Below the pieces are notes generated by a model. The model searched no databases and was not told the origin of the DNA. It saw only the letters and a program-made list of their open reading frames with translations. Source: JANOMH01 sp031422295 (GTDB lineage: Bacteria > Pseudomonadota > Alphaproteobacteria > Rhodobacterales > Rhodobacteraceae). Taken from it: a DNA stretch of 23,126 bases. This document shows positions 7,646-14,669 of this stretch, one piece after another. The stretch spans positions 1-23,126 of the forward strand of contig JANOQM010000020.1 in assembly GCA_031422295.1 (NCBI GenBank), written 5' to 3'. The first letter of the stretch is position 1. Every line of letters starts with the position of its first letter. The translations under genes and the position numbers were made by a program.

Positions 7646-7867
7646 ACTATATTTATTAATTGGCGCATGGGTTTACCCGCCTGCTTTACCCCAAACAGGG
7701 TATGACCGGATTTTCGACTCAGATTAACCCTTTGGACATTGATCCCGTTAGTTTCCAACCTGCCGCAGGGCAACAGAACACATAGATCCGGTGTTGAGCG
7801 GAGGTGAGTGGCCGCTTGGCATTTTTTATTCAAACCCGCTGGGAAACCGGCAGACTAGGGCGGTTGG

Positions 7868-8086
7868 ATGATGGCAATGGCACGGAAGTATTCACGTGCC
7901 ACACATCAGACTGCCGCCCTGATCCTATTTGAGACCGGACAGCCGCAGTTGGTGGTGTTCGGCATCAGGCTGGGGGTGTTTGCCGGGCTGTATCTGTCGG
8001 CGGTGATGCCGGGCGATGCGCTGAACTGGGATCATTCGCTGACCATTCCGGGATTGACGCCAGAAATGAAGCCGGGAGAAGATTAA
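7868..8086 (+). CDS. Small protein of unknown function
   Basis: I do not recognise this 72-residue ORF. It has a basic N-terminus (ARKYSRATHQ), a hydrophobic centre (LVVFGIRLGVFAGLYLSAVMP, possibly one membrane or buried helix) and a short acidic tail. AGGGCGG at 7857-7863 is a possible ribosome site for ATG 7868 or 7871. Third-position GC looks like that of neighbouring genes. Its TAA stop (8084-8086) overlaps the stop of the convergent recN by 2 nt, a compact arrangement that supports a real gene. The 222-bp gap before it contains no other convincing feature. Confidence 0.5.
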   Translation: MMAMARKYSRATHQTAALILFETGQPQLVVFGIRLGVFAGLYLSAVMPGDALNWDHSLTIPGLTPEMKPGED

Positions 8087-9738
8087 GCCGCGCCCTGCAG
8101 CAGCACCCGCGCTGCACCGCGCGCCGCCTCGGTCACCGTATCGCCTGCCAGCATCCGGGCAATTTCATCTATCCGTGCTTCGGGGGCAAGCGGGATAACC
8201 CGGCTGGTTGTTACCTCGCCCGTTACCTGTTTTTCCACCCGCCAGTGATGCCCGCCCAAGGCCGCAACCTGCGGCGAATGGGTCACAACCAAGACCTGGC
8301 CGCGCGATGCCAGATCGGCCAGCCTGCGGCCCACGGCATCTGCGGTGGCCCCGCCCACGCCCCTGTCAATCTCGTCGAAAATCAGGGTCAGACCCACGGC
8401 TTCGCGGGTCAGGCAAACCTTGAGCGCCAGCAGGAACCGGCTCAGTTCGCCCCCCGAGGCGATTTTGTCCAAGGGGCCAGCGGGCGCGCCGGGGTTCGTC
8501 GCCACCTGAAATGACACGGCGTCCGCCCCATCAGGGCCAGCGTCGCCCAGCGCCATGGCCACGGTAAATACGGCGCGGTCGAGTTTCAGCGGGGTCAGTT
8601 CGGCGATCATGGCGGTGGTCAGGGACGCGGCGGCGTGACGCCGCAGCGCGGACAGGTGTTGGGCTGCAGCGTCATAAGCCGCCTGTGCCGTGGCAAGCTG
8701 TGTCAGAGCGCGGGCAATATCCTTGCCCGATGCGTCAAGGGCAGTCAAACGGCCGCGCAATTCATCGGCGAAACGGCCCAACGCATCAGGCCCAACGCCA
8801 TGTTTGCGCGCCAAAGCCCGGATCGCAAACAGCCGCTCTTCAGTGGCTTCCAGCGATGCGGGGTCAAAGTTGAGCGCGTCCAGACAATCGGCCACGCCCT
8901 GTTCGGCCTCGCCTAATGCCTCGATCGCGCGGCCAAGTGCCGCCATTGGCGCGTCAAGCCGTCCGTCAGCGGCACTGGCCGCACCATCCAGCCAGCGCAT
9001 CGCATCCGACATCATACCTTCGGCCCCCTGCCCGGATAATGCAGTATGTGCGCGGGCAATGTCGGTTCTGATCCGGGATGCACCCTGCATCAGGCGGCGG
9101 CTGGCATCAAGCAGCGCATCCTCGCCGGGTTCGGGGTTCAGTTTATCCAGTTCGGCAACTGCGTGGCGCAGGAAATCTTCCTCGGTCTGCAAGGCGGATT
9201 GCAGCGCCCGGGCCTGATCCACAGCAGTCTGTGCCATGCGCTGGGCTGCCCATGCAGACCGGGTGGCGGCAACGGCGGGTTGGGTTCCGGCGAAGTCGTC
9301 GAGCAACTGCCGGTGACCCCGCGGGTTCAGCAGACCCCGGTCATCCTGCTGGCCATGCAGTTCGACCAGACAATCGGACAAATCGCGCAACACCTCGCCG
9401 CTGACGCGCCGGTCATTGACCCATGCAGTTTTGCGCCCGTCGCGGGTATTGGTCCGGCGCAGGATCACTTCGGCATCGGCGATGATCCCGGCCTCGGCCA
9501 GAACGGCATGGGCCGGATGGCCGGGGGGCAGGTCGAACCAGGCGGTGACTTCGCCCTGATCGGCCCCGGCGCGGACCAGTTCGGCCCGGCCCCGCCAGCC
9601 CAGAACAAACCCCAATGCGTCCAGTAGAATGGATTTGCCTGCCCCGGTTTCGCCAGTCAGCACATTCAGGCCGGGCTGGAATGCAAGGTCCAGCCGGTCA
9701 ATGATCAACATGTCGCGTATTTCGAGCCCGCGCAGCAT
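8083..9738 (-). CDS. recN: DNA repair protein RecN
   Basis: A 551-residue SMC-like ATPase that acts in double-strand break repair, very close to the usual ~553-residue family length. The N-terminus MLRGLEIRDMLIIDRLDL is typical. Walker A GETGAGKS is at residues 29-36, followed by a long Ala-rich coiled-coil region and the C-terminal Walker B LTLIFDEIDRGVGG with D455/E456. An in-frame extension up to 9828 is open but looks non-coding; AAGGA just before the ATG at 9738 favours the shorter start. The gene is last in the minus-strand block, downstream of a secreted-protein gene and a REP cluster. No alphaproteobacterial LexA box was seen upstream. The product is cytosolic. Confidence 0.96.
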   Translation of the reverse strand: MLRGLEIRDMLIIDRLDLAFQPGLNVLTGETGAGKSILLDALGFVLGWRGRAELVRAGADQGEVTAWFDLPPGHPAHAVLAEAGIIADAEVILRRTNTRDGRKTAWVNDRRVSGEVLRDLSDCLVELHGQQDDRGLLNPRGHRQLLDDFAGTQPAVAATRSAWAAQRMAQTAVDQARALQSALQTEEDFLRHAVAELDKLNPEPGEDALLDASRRLMQGASRIRTDIARAHTALSGQGAEGMMSDAMRWLDGAASAADGRLDAPMAALGRAIEALGEAEQGVADCLDALNFDPASLEATEERLFAIRALARKHGVGPDALGRFADELRGRLTALDASGKDIARALTQLATAQAAYDAAAQHLSALRRHAAASLTTAMIAELTPLKLDRAVFTVAMALGDAGPDGADAVSFQVATNPGAPAGPLDKIASGGELSRFLLALKVCLTREAVGLTLIFDEIDRGVGGATADAVGRRLADLASRGQVLVVTHSPQVAALGGHHWRVEKQVTGEVTTSRVIPLAPEARIDEIARMLAGDTVTEAARGAARVLLQGAA

Positions 9739-9811
9739 GGGGTCCTTCGGGTTGTGTCGCTGACGTCTTATCGCATTCCGGGCGCGGCGGGGCCAGCGCG
9801 AACTGGGGTGT

Positions 9812-9899
9812 GGTGGGTCAAGACCCACCTTACTGGCGCGAAAGTAAGGTGGGTTTTAACCCACATCTTGTGGACGTGGTGGGTCAAGACCCACCTTAC
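9812..9899. repeat. Three REP-like palindromic units in alternating orientation (family B)
   Basis: Units lie at 9812-9833 (reverse), 9844-9865 (forward) and 9878-9899 (reverse). Each is a 22-nt GTAA-headed hairpin with a GGTGGGT/ACCCACC stem. The outer two, read in the forward sense, have loop CTTG and the middle one TTTA. The middle unit ends in CA instead of CC. The alternation resembles BIME arrays of enterobacteria. They fill most of the gap between recN and the upstream secreted-protein gene. Confidence 0.88.
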
Positions 9900-9911
9900 G
9901 GTATTCAGGGG

Positions 9912-10466
9912 TTAACGATACACCGCCTGCACCAGCGTGACCTGCTGTACTGACCCATCCTGCGCGGTGATTTGCCCGCCGGCCGGACTGCCCAGTGCGT
10001 CCAGCGTCATGCGGCCAGACCCGACCAGCACGGGTTCGCTGCGCGGGCTGGGGAATATTGAGGATTCGTAGCTAAACCCATCGGCGGTGGCCACAGTCAA
10101 CCGCACCTGCTGGCTTGGCCCATCCGGGCCGGTCTGGATGAACAGGCAGGGCCCCAATGTACGCTGGCAGTTATGCGGGGTAAATTCCAGCGTTAGCCCG
10201 GTGGCATAATCGACCTGCACCAGCTGTCCTTGGGCATTGCGGATTTCGCGCGACAGGCGGGGGCCGTTCGGATCGGCCCCGTCGATCATATCGACTACCC
10301 ACAAACCGCCGGACGGGCCGCGAAACACTTGGGTAAAGCGACGCGCGCCGACGTCGAAGACCAGATAGCTGCCAGCGCCAATGTCCGCCATGTGCTGGCT
10401 GATATCCTGGGCTTGCAGCGCTGGGGCGGCGAGAAGCAGGCCCGCGCAGAATGCTGTCAGCCGCAT
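9912..10466 (-). CDS. Secreted protein of unknown function
   Basis: I do not recognise a family for this 184-residue protein. It has a clear signal peptide, MRLTAFCAGLLLAAPALQA, with probable cleavage before QD, so it should be periplasmic. The mature part looks beta-rich and includes two cysteines eight positions apart (HNCQRTLGPCLF) that could form a disulfide. The start is fixed by GGGGAGG 5 nt upstream of the ATG at 10466; a TTG start at 10481 is less likely and would spoil the signal peptide. The gene is flanked on both sides by REP arrays, between bamD and recN, and is probably transcribed with bamD through the tandem repeats. Confidence 0.75.
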   Translation of the reverse strand: MRLTAFCAGLLLAAPALQAQDISQHMADIGAGSYLVFDVGARRFTQVFRGPSGGLWVVDMIDGADPNGPRLSREIRNAQGQLVQVDYATGLTLEFTPHNCQRTLGPCLFIQTGPDGPSQQVRLTVATADGFSYESSIFPSPRSEPVLVGSGRMTLDALGSPAGGQITAQDGSVQQVTLVQAVYR

Positions 10467-10480
10467 CAGAGCCTCCCCCA

Positions 10481-10568
10481 AAAGTAAGGTGGGTTTTAAC
10501 CCACCCCTGGCAAAGTAAGGTGGGTTTTAACCCACCCCTGGCAAAGTAAGGTGGGTTTTAACCCACCC
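10481..10568. repeat. Three tandem direct copies of the family-B REP unit
   Basis: Forward units at 10484-10505, 10515-10536 and 10546-10567 repeat with an exact 31-bp period. The 22-nt palindrome (stem GGTGGGT/ACCCACC, loop TTTA) is separated each time by the same 9-nt spacer, CCTGGCAAA. The copies are identical, suggesting recent tandem amplification. They sit between the bamD stop codon and the ribosome site of the downstream secreted-protein gene, so a transcript through bamD would carry three hairpins. Confidence 0.92.
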
Positions 10569-10572
10569 TCCC

Positions 10573-11427
10573 TTACAGCCACTCGCCGCGCAAAACCTGC
10601 CGGTAGATCGAGGCCAGCCAGCTGTCGCCGACCAATTGCGGTTCTAACCCGTGCCCGGTCAACAGCGCATAGCTGTCCTGATACCAGACCGTTGACTGAT
10701 AATTATGCCCCAGAATAGCCCCCGCCGTCTGGGCCTCGGCAGTCAGGCCCAGCGACAGGTAGCATTCGACCAGCCGGTGCAGCGCCTCGGGCGTCTGGCT
10801 GGTGGTCTGAAATTGTTCAACCACCACCCGGAACCGGTTCAGGGCGGCGGCATAATGCCCGCCCTTGAGGTAGTAGCGCCCGATCTCCATCTCCTTGGCC
10901 GCCAGATGGTCAAAGGCCAGATCGAACTTCAGGATCGCGGACCTAGCATATTCGCTGTCCGGATATTGTTCAATCACCACCCGTAGCGCCTGCAGAGCTT
11001 GAAACGTCAGCCCCTGATCGCGCCCGATTTCGTCGATCTGGTCGTAATAGGACAAAGCCAGCAGATAGGCCGCATAAGCCGCATCTTCGGAAGTGGGATA
11101 AAAATCGATATAGCGTTGCGCCGCGGCCCGGCTTTCTGGATAATTCCCATCCTTGTGATAGGCAAAGGCCTGCATGATCAGCGCGCGTTTGGCCCATTCG
11201 GAATAGGGATACAGCCGCTCAATCTCGCCAAAGTAAAACGCCGCGTCGTCGCCCCGGTTGCGGTTCAGTTCGAACTCACCACGTTGGAAAATCTGTTCGG
11301 CAGTATAGGCGTCCAGCGACCCTTCGGCCTTGGGGTCAAACCCGCCGCATCCCACCAGCAAGGTGGCCGACAGCAGCAGGACAGCCATCACAGACCGCGA
11401 CTTTGTCCAGTCATTTCCGCCTGACAT
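10573..11427 (-). CDS. bamD: Outer-membrane assembly lipoprotein BamD
   Basis: A 284-residue lipoprotein of the BAM complex, which inserts beta-barrel proteins into the outer membrane. The signal sequence MAVLLLSATLLVGC ends in a lipobox with lipidated Cys27. The mature protein contains the BamD tetratricopeptide repeats, recognisable from GEFELNRNRGDDAAFYFGEI, PYSEWAKRALIMQAFAYH, AAQRYIDFYPTSEDAAYAAY and VVIEQYPDSEYARSA. The longer frame up to 11574 adds an implausible N-terminus. AAGGGG 7 nt upstream of ATG 11427 supports the chosen start, though ATG 11388 is also possible. It lies downstream of lpxC, behind an intrinsic terminator, so it probably has its own promoter. Anchored in the periplasmic face of the outer membrane. 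Confidence 0.95.
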   Translation of the reverse strand: MSGGNDWTKSRSVMAVLLLSATLLVGCGGFDPKAEGSLDAYTAEQIFQRGEFELNRNRGDDAAFYFGEIERLYPYSEWAKRALIMQAFAYHKDGNYPESRAAAQRYIDFYPTSEDAAYAAYLLALSYYDQIDEIGRDQGLTFQALQALRVVIEQYPDSEYARSAILKFDLAFDHLAAKEMEIGRYYLKGGHYAAALNRFRVVVEQFQTTSQTPEALHRLVECYLSLGLTAEAQTAGAILGHNYQSTVWYQDSYALLTGHGLEPQLVGDSWLASIYRQVLRGEWL

Positions 11428-11509
11428 ACTTACGCCCCTTGCCCATGCCTCTGGCATCTCATTGTCTTGGGGGGCAAAGTGACCCCCGCTTAACCAACCG
11501 TCTAGCATG

Positions 11510-11542
11510 AAAAAATGTGGGGCAAAATGCCCCTTTTGCCCC
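11510..11542 (-). terminator. Intrinsic terminator after lpxC
   Basis: On the minus strand a perfect 9-bp stem GGGGCAAAA/TTTTGCCCC (11534-11542 and 11519-11527) with a 6-nt loop is followed by ACA and six T residues (11515-11510). It lies about 55 nt beyond the lpxC stop. An alternative 6-bp stem (GGGGCA/TGCCCC, 11519-11524 with 11528-11533) shares one arm. Confidence 0.75.
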
Positions 11543-11597
11543 CGGTCATCACGGGGCTGTGCGCGACGTGGCAATTCGGATTCAGCCCAAGGTCGCT

Positions 11598-12518
11598 TTA
11601 GGCGACGTGGCGCAGGTCAGACAGATGCAGCCCGGTGCCCGGCAGGCGTGCCGTCATGCCAGCGTCACATTGTACCAGCCGCCATGCGCCCGGCGTGTTG
11701 AACAGCGCCCGCAGCAGCTGATTGGTCAGCGCATGCCCGGCCTTGTGCCCGGTATAGCGCCCCAGGATCGGTGCGGCGGCTGTGGTCAGATCACCCAGCG
11801 CGTCCAGCATCTTATGCCGCACAGCCTCGTTTTTATGCCGCAATCCACCGGGACTGAGAATGGTCGCCCCGTCAATCACCACGGCGTTCAGCAGGGTTCC
11901 GCCCAAGGCCAGCCCTGCGGCCTGCATGGATTCCACATCGGCCTGCCGGCAGAATGTCCGGCTGTCGCACAGTTCGCGCACGAAGCTGCCATTGGCCATA
12001 TTCAGGGTCATTTCCTGATGGCCAATCGCCGCATCATCAAAGTCGATGGTGAAATCGATCTGCAGGGTTTTGGCGGGGGACAGTCTGGCATAGGCGTCGC
12101 CCTGATTAACCTGCACATCGGCCAGAACCTGGATCGCCCAAAGTGGCGCATCCAGTTCGGTCAGCCCGACACTGATGATCCCGCGCACGAATTCGGCGGC
12201 AGAGCCGTCAAGGATAGGCACCTCTGGTCCGTCAATATCGATCAAGGCGTTATGCACGCCGCAGCCTGCAAGCGCCGCCATCAGATGTTCGATGGTTGAC
12301 ACCGTCACCCCGGAGGCATTTTCGATCCTTGTGTTCAGCGGCGATTGTGTGACCAGATCCCAGCGCGCCGGAACCAGCGGATCGGCGTCCGGAACGTCAA
12401 TGCGCCGGAACACGATTCCATGACCTGCCCGCGCCGGATGCAGCACGACGCAGACCGGCTGGCCGGAATGCAATCCGGTCCCGGTAAAGCTGACACCCTG
12501 TTGCAGCGTGGTTTGCAC
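11598..12518 (-). CDS. lpxC: UDP-3-O-acyl-N-acetylglucosamine deacetylase LpxC
   Basis: A 306-residue zinc amidase that catalyses the committed step of lipid A synthesis, removing acetate from UDP-3-O-acyl-GlcNAc in the cytosol. Zinc ligands are visible as H78 (STIEHLMAAL, with catalytic E77), H235 and D239 (RHKMLDALGD). The catalytic HKAGH motif contributes H262. The N-terminal QTTLQQGVSFTGTGLHSG is typical. Translation starts at GTG 12518; no ATG nearby gives a family-like N-terminus. The gene follows ftsZ behind a terminator and ends in its own terminator, so it is probably a separate transcription unit with a promoter in the AT-richer 12519-12680 stretch. No clear -35/-10 pair was identified there. 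Confidence 0.97.
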   Translation of the reverse strand: MQTTLQQGVSFTGTGLHSGQPVCVVLHPARAGHGIVFRRIDVPDADPLVPARWDLVTQSPLNTRIENASGVTVSTIEHLMAALAGCGVHNALIDIDGPEVPILDGSAAEFVRGIISVGLTELDAPLWAIQVLADVQVNQGDAYARLSPAKTLQIDFTIDFDDAAIGHQEMTLNMANGSFVRELCDSRTFCRQADVESMQAAGLALGGTLLNAVVIDGATILSPGGLRHKNEAVRHKMLDALGDLTTAAAPILGRYTGHKAGHALTNQLLRALFNTPGAWRLVQCDAGMTARLPGTGLHLSDLRHVA

Positions 12519-12680
12519 TGATTTGGCCCTGTAGCAAGGAATCGTTGATTATTCTTTACTGCAAGTAGGGTCCGGAACAATTTTGCTCAACTCACAGATT
12601 GTAACCGTCTGAAACATTTTGCCGCAATGCAGCATCAGTCTTGGAATTCGCCTCAACTTTAGCCCGTAACCCATTGATCC

Positions 12681-12712
12681 AAAACAAAGGGCCGCCAGAT
12701 GGCAGCCCTTTG
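12681..12712 (-). terminator. Intrinsic terminator after ftsZ
   Basis: On the minus strand an 8-bp stem CAAAGGGC/GCCCTTTG (12712-12705 and 12692-12685) is extended by an inner GCC/GGC pair with loop ATCT after one mismatch. TTTG continuing into TTTTGG follows. The site is about 80 nt past the ftsZ stop and probably ends the dcw transcript before lpxC. Confidence 0.7.
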
Positions 12713-12790
12713 GGAGTTGATCGTAACGTGACGTTTCTTGTTATTCGTGCCTCCGCTGTGCGTCCCGCAGGTCTGAATTTCAGATGGCTT

Positions 12791-14494
12791 TCAGTTCGCT
12801 TGCCGCCGCAGGAAGGCCGGAATTTCGATCTTTTCCTGTTCCGGGTCAGCTTCGGTCGTGTCGCGGTAGGCATTGACCTGAGGTTGCTGCCGCACCGCAC
12901 CAGCGGCTGGTGCGACGTCGGGCTGGTGCCCTGTCATCCGGTTGATCAGCGAATTGATCCCAAAACGCGGGCGCTGATCTTCGGCTATGCGCGTATCCGA
13001 CCGGGGTTCGGCATAGGTTGGCGCTGCGGGTTGCGGGCGCGGGTCATGCAATGGTGCGCGGTTTACAGCGGCATGCAACCTGGCCAAAGCCTCGGGGGTT
13101 GGTGTGCCGGGGGCCGGGGCGCGGGGCGCAACGAATGCCTCGGGTGCGCCTTCGATCCGGGGGTCCTGACGCGGGCGGTAGGCCGGTTCGGGCAGATCAT
13201 CCTGGGCCAATGCCTGTTCGATATCCGCGAAATCATCTTCGAAACGGGCCGGGTCGTCGTATTGCGGCGCGTCAAACAGGCTGGGTTCGGGGGCGAATTC
13301 CTGTGCTGCGGGTGCGGCGGCAAAGACCGGGGTCTGCCGGGCCGCGACCTGACGTGGCGCAATAGGGGCCGCGTCGTCATAGGCAGGGGCGGCGGCACGG
13401 GCTGCAATTGGGGCCCGGACTGGTGCTGGCGCTGCTGCTGCCGGGCGATAGGCCTGTTCGCTGGCCACTTGTTGGCGCAACGGTTGCGCCATCGGGCGGC
13501 GCGGCAGGGGCATATCGGCATGGCTAACTGCGGCGTCGATGCCGGTGGCCACAACGGAGACGCGCATTTTGCCTTCCATCGCGGTGTCCAAGGTGGACCC
13601 AACGATAATATTCGCGTCCGGATCAACCTTTTCACGGATCTTGTTGGCCGCTTCGTCCAATTCAAACAGGGTCAGGTCATAGCCGCCGGTGATGTTGATC
13701 AGCACGCCCTTGGCGCCCTCAAGGCTGATTTCGTCCAGCAACGGGTTGGCGATGGCTTTTTCAGCAGCCAGAACGGCGCGGTTTTCGCCCTCAGCCTCGC
13801 CGGTACCCATCATCGCCTTGCCCATTTCGTCCATCACGGACCGGACGTCGGCAAAATCAAGGTTGATGATCCCCGGGCGGACCATCAGGTCGGTCACCCC
13901 CTTGACGCCCTGATACAGCACGTCATCGGCCAGTGCGAAGGCGTCGGTGAATGTGGTGTGTTCATTGGCGATGCGGAACAGATTCTGGTTGGGGATGATG
14001 ATCAGCGTATCAACGACCTTTTGCAGGGCCTCGATACCCTCTTCAGCCTGACGCATCCGTTTCGCGCCTTCGAACTGGAATGGCTTGGTCACAACGCCGA
14101 CAGTCAATACACCCAACTCACGCGCGGCCTGCGCAATGATCGGGGCCGCCCCGGTGCCGGTGCCGCCACCCATGCCGGCGGTGATGAAACACATATGCGC
14201 GCCGGCCAGATGATCGACGATCTGTTCGATGGATTCTTCGGCGGCGGCAGCACCGACAGATGCCCGTGCGCCCGCGCCGAGACCTTCGGTGACTTTGATC
14301 CCCATCTGGATTTTCGACGTGGCCCGCGATTGTTGCAGCGCCTGCGCGTCGGTGTTCGCCACAACGAACTCGACCCCGTCCAGATTTTTCTCGATCATAT
14401 TATTGACCGCATTGCCACCAGCGCCGCCGACGCCAAAAACGGTGATCCGGGGCTTGAGATCGTCTTGCCCGGGGATGGAGAGGTTCAATGTCAT
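12791..14494 (-). CDS. ftsZ: Cell division protein FtsZ
   Basis: A 567-residue tubulin-like GTPase that builds the Z ring at midcell. The GTP-binding signature GGGTGTG is at residues 109-115, with N-terminal FGVGGAGGNAVNNMI at 20-34. The globular core ends near residue 320. A very long Pro/Ala/Arg-rich linker follows and ends in the conserved C-terminal peptide EIPAFLRRQAN that binds FtsA and other partners. The overall length is well above that of E. coli FtsZ, as expected for Alphaproteobacteria. The start at ATG 14494 (MTLNLSIPGQ) is supported by AGGCGG upstream; an upstream TTG at 14536 is rejected. A 175-bp gap to ftsA could hold a promoter. Confidence 0.97.
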   Translation of the reverse strand: MTLNLSIPGQDDLKPRITVFGVGGAGGNAVNNMIEKNLDGVEFVVANTDAQALQQSRATSKIQMGIKVTEGLGAGARASVGAAAAEESIEQIVDHLAGAHMCFITAGMGGGTGTGAAPIIAQAARELGVLTVGVVTKPFQFEGAKRMRQAEEGIEALQKVVDTLIIIPNQNLFRIANEHTTFTDAFALADDVLYQGVKGVTDLMVRPGIINLDFADVRSVMDEMGKAMMGTGEAEGENRAVLAAEKAIANPLLDEISLEGAKGVLINITGGYDLTLFELDEAANKIREKVDPDANIIVGSTLDTAMEGKMRVSVVATGIDAAVSHADMPLPRRPMAQPLRQQVASEQAYRPAAAAPAPVRAPIAARAAAPAYDDAAPIAPRQVAARQTPVFAAAPAAQEFAPEPSLFDAPQYDDPARFEDDFADIEQALAQDDLPEPAYRPRQDPRIEGAPEAFVAPRAPAPGTPTPEALARLHAAVNRAPLHDPRPQPAAPTYAEPRSDTRIAEDQRPRFGINSLINRMTGHQPDVAPAAGAVRQQPQVNAYRDTTEADPEQEKIEIPAFLRRQAN

Positions 14495-14669
14495 CGCGCT
14501 GTCCGCCTGTCTGTTTTGGCCCGTCCCACCGGGCAAATCGCCTTGATTAGGATGATCCTAACGGCTTGGGGCAGGGTCGTCACGAAAAAAACGTCTCATT
14601 GCCACAAAATATGGGCCTGTAGATGCCCGTTTACCCCTTTATATCGGGGGTATGGCGAAATCTTGCGTG

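Noticed and set aside
7796..7827. Possible terminator after the LuxR/hydrolase gene
   Set aside because: Only a 5-6 bp stem with a 10-nt loop, and the T-run is separated from the stem by several bases; too weak to call.
9739..9828. N-terminal extension of recN
   Set aside because: The extra 30 residues are Arg/Pro-rich and unlike RecN; a ribosome site marks the ATG at 9738.
11428..11574. N-terminal extension of bamD
   Set aside because: It would bury the lipoprotein signal and run through the lpxC terminator.
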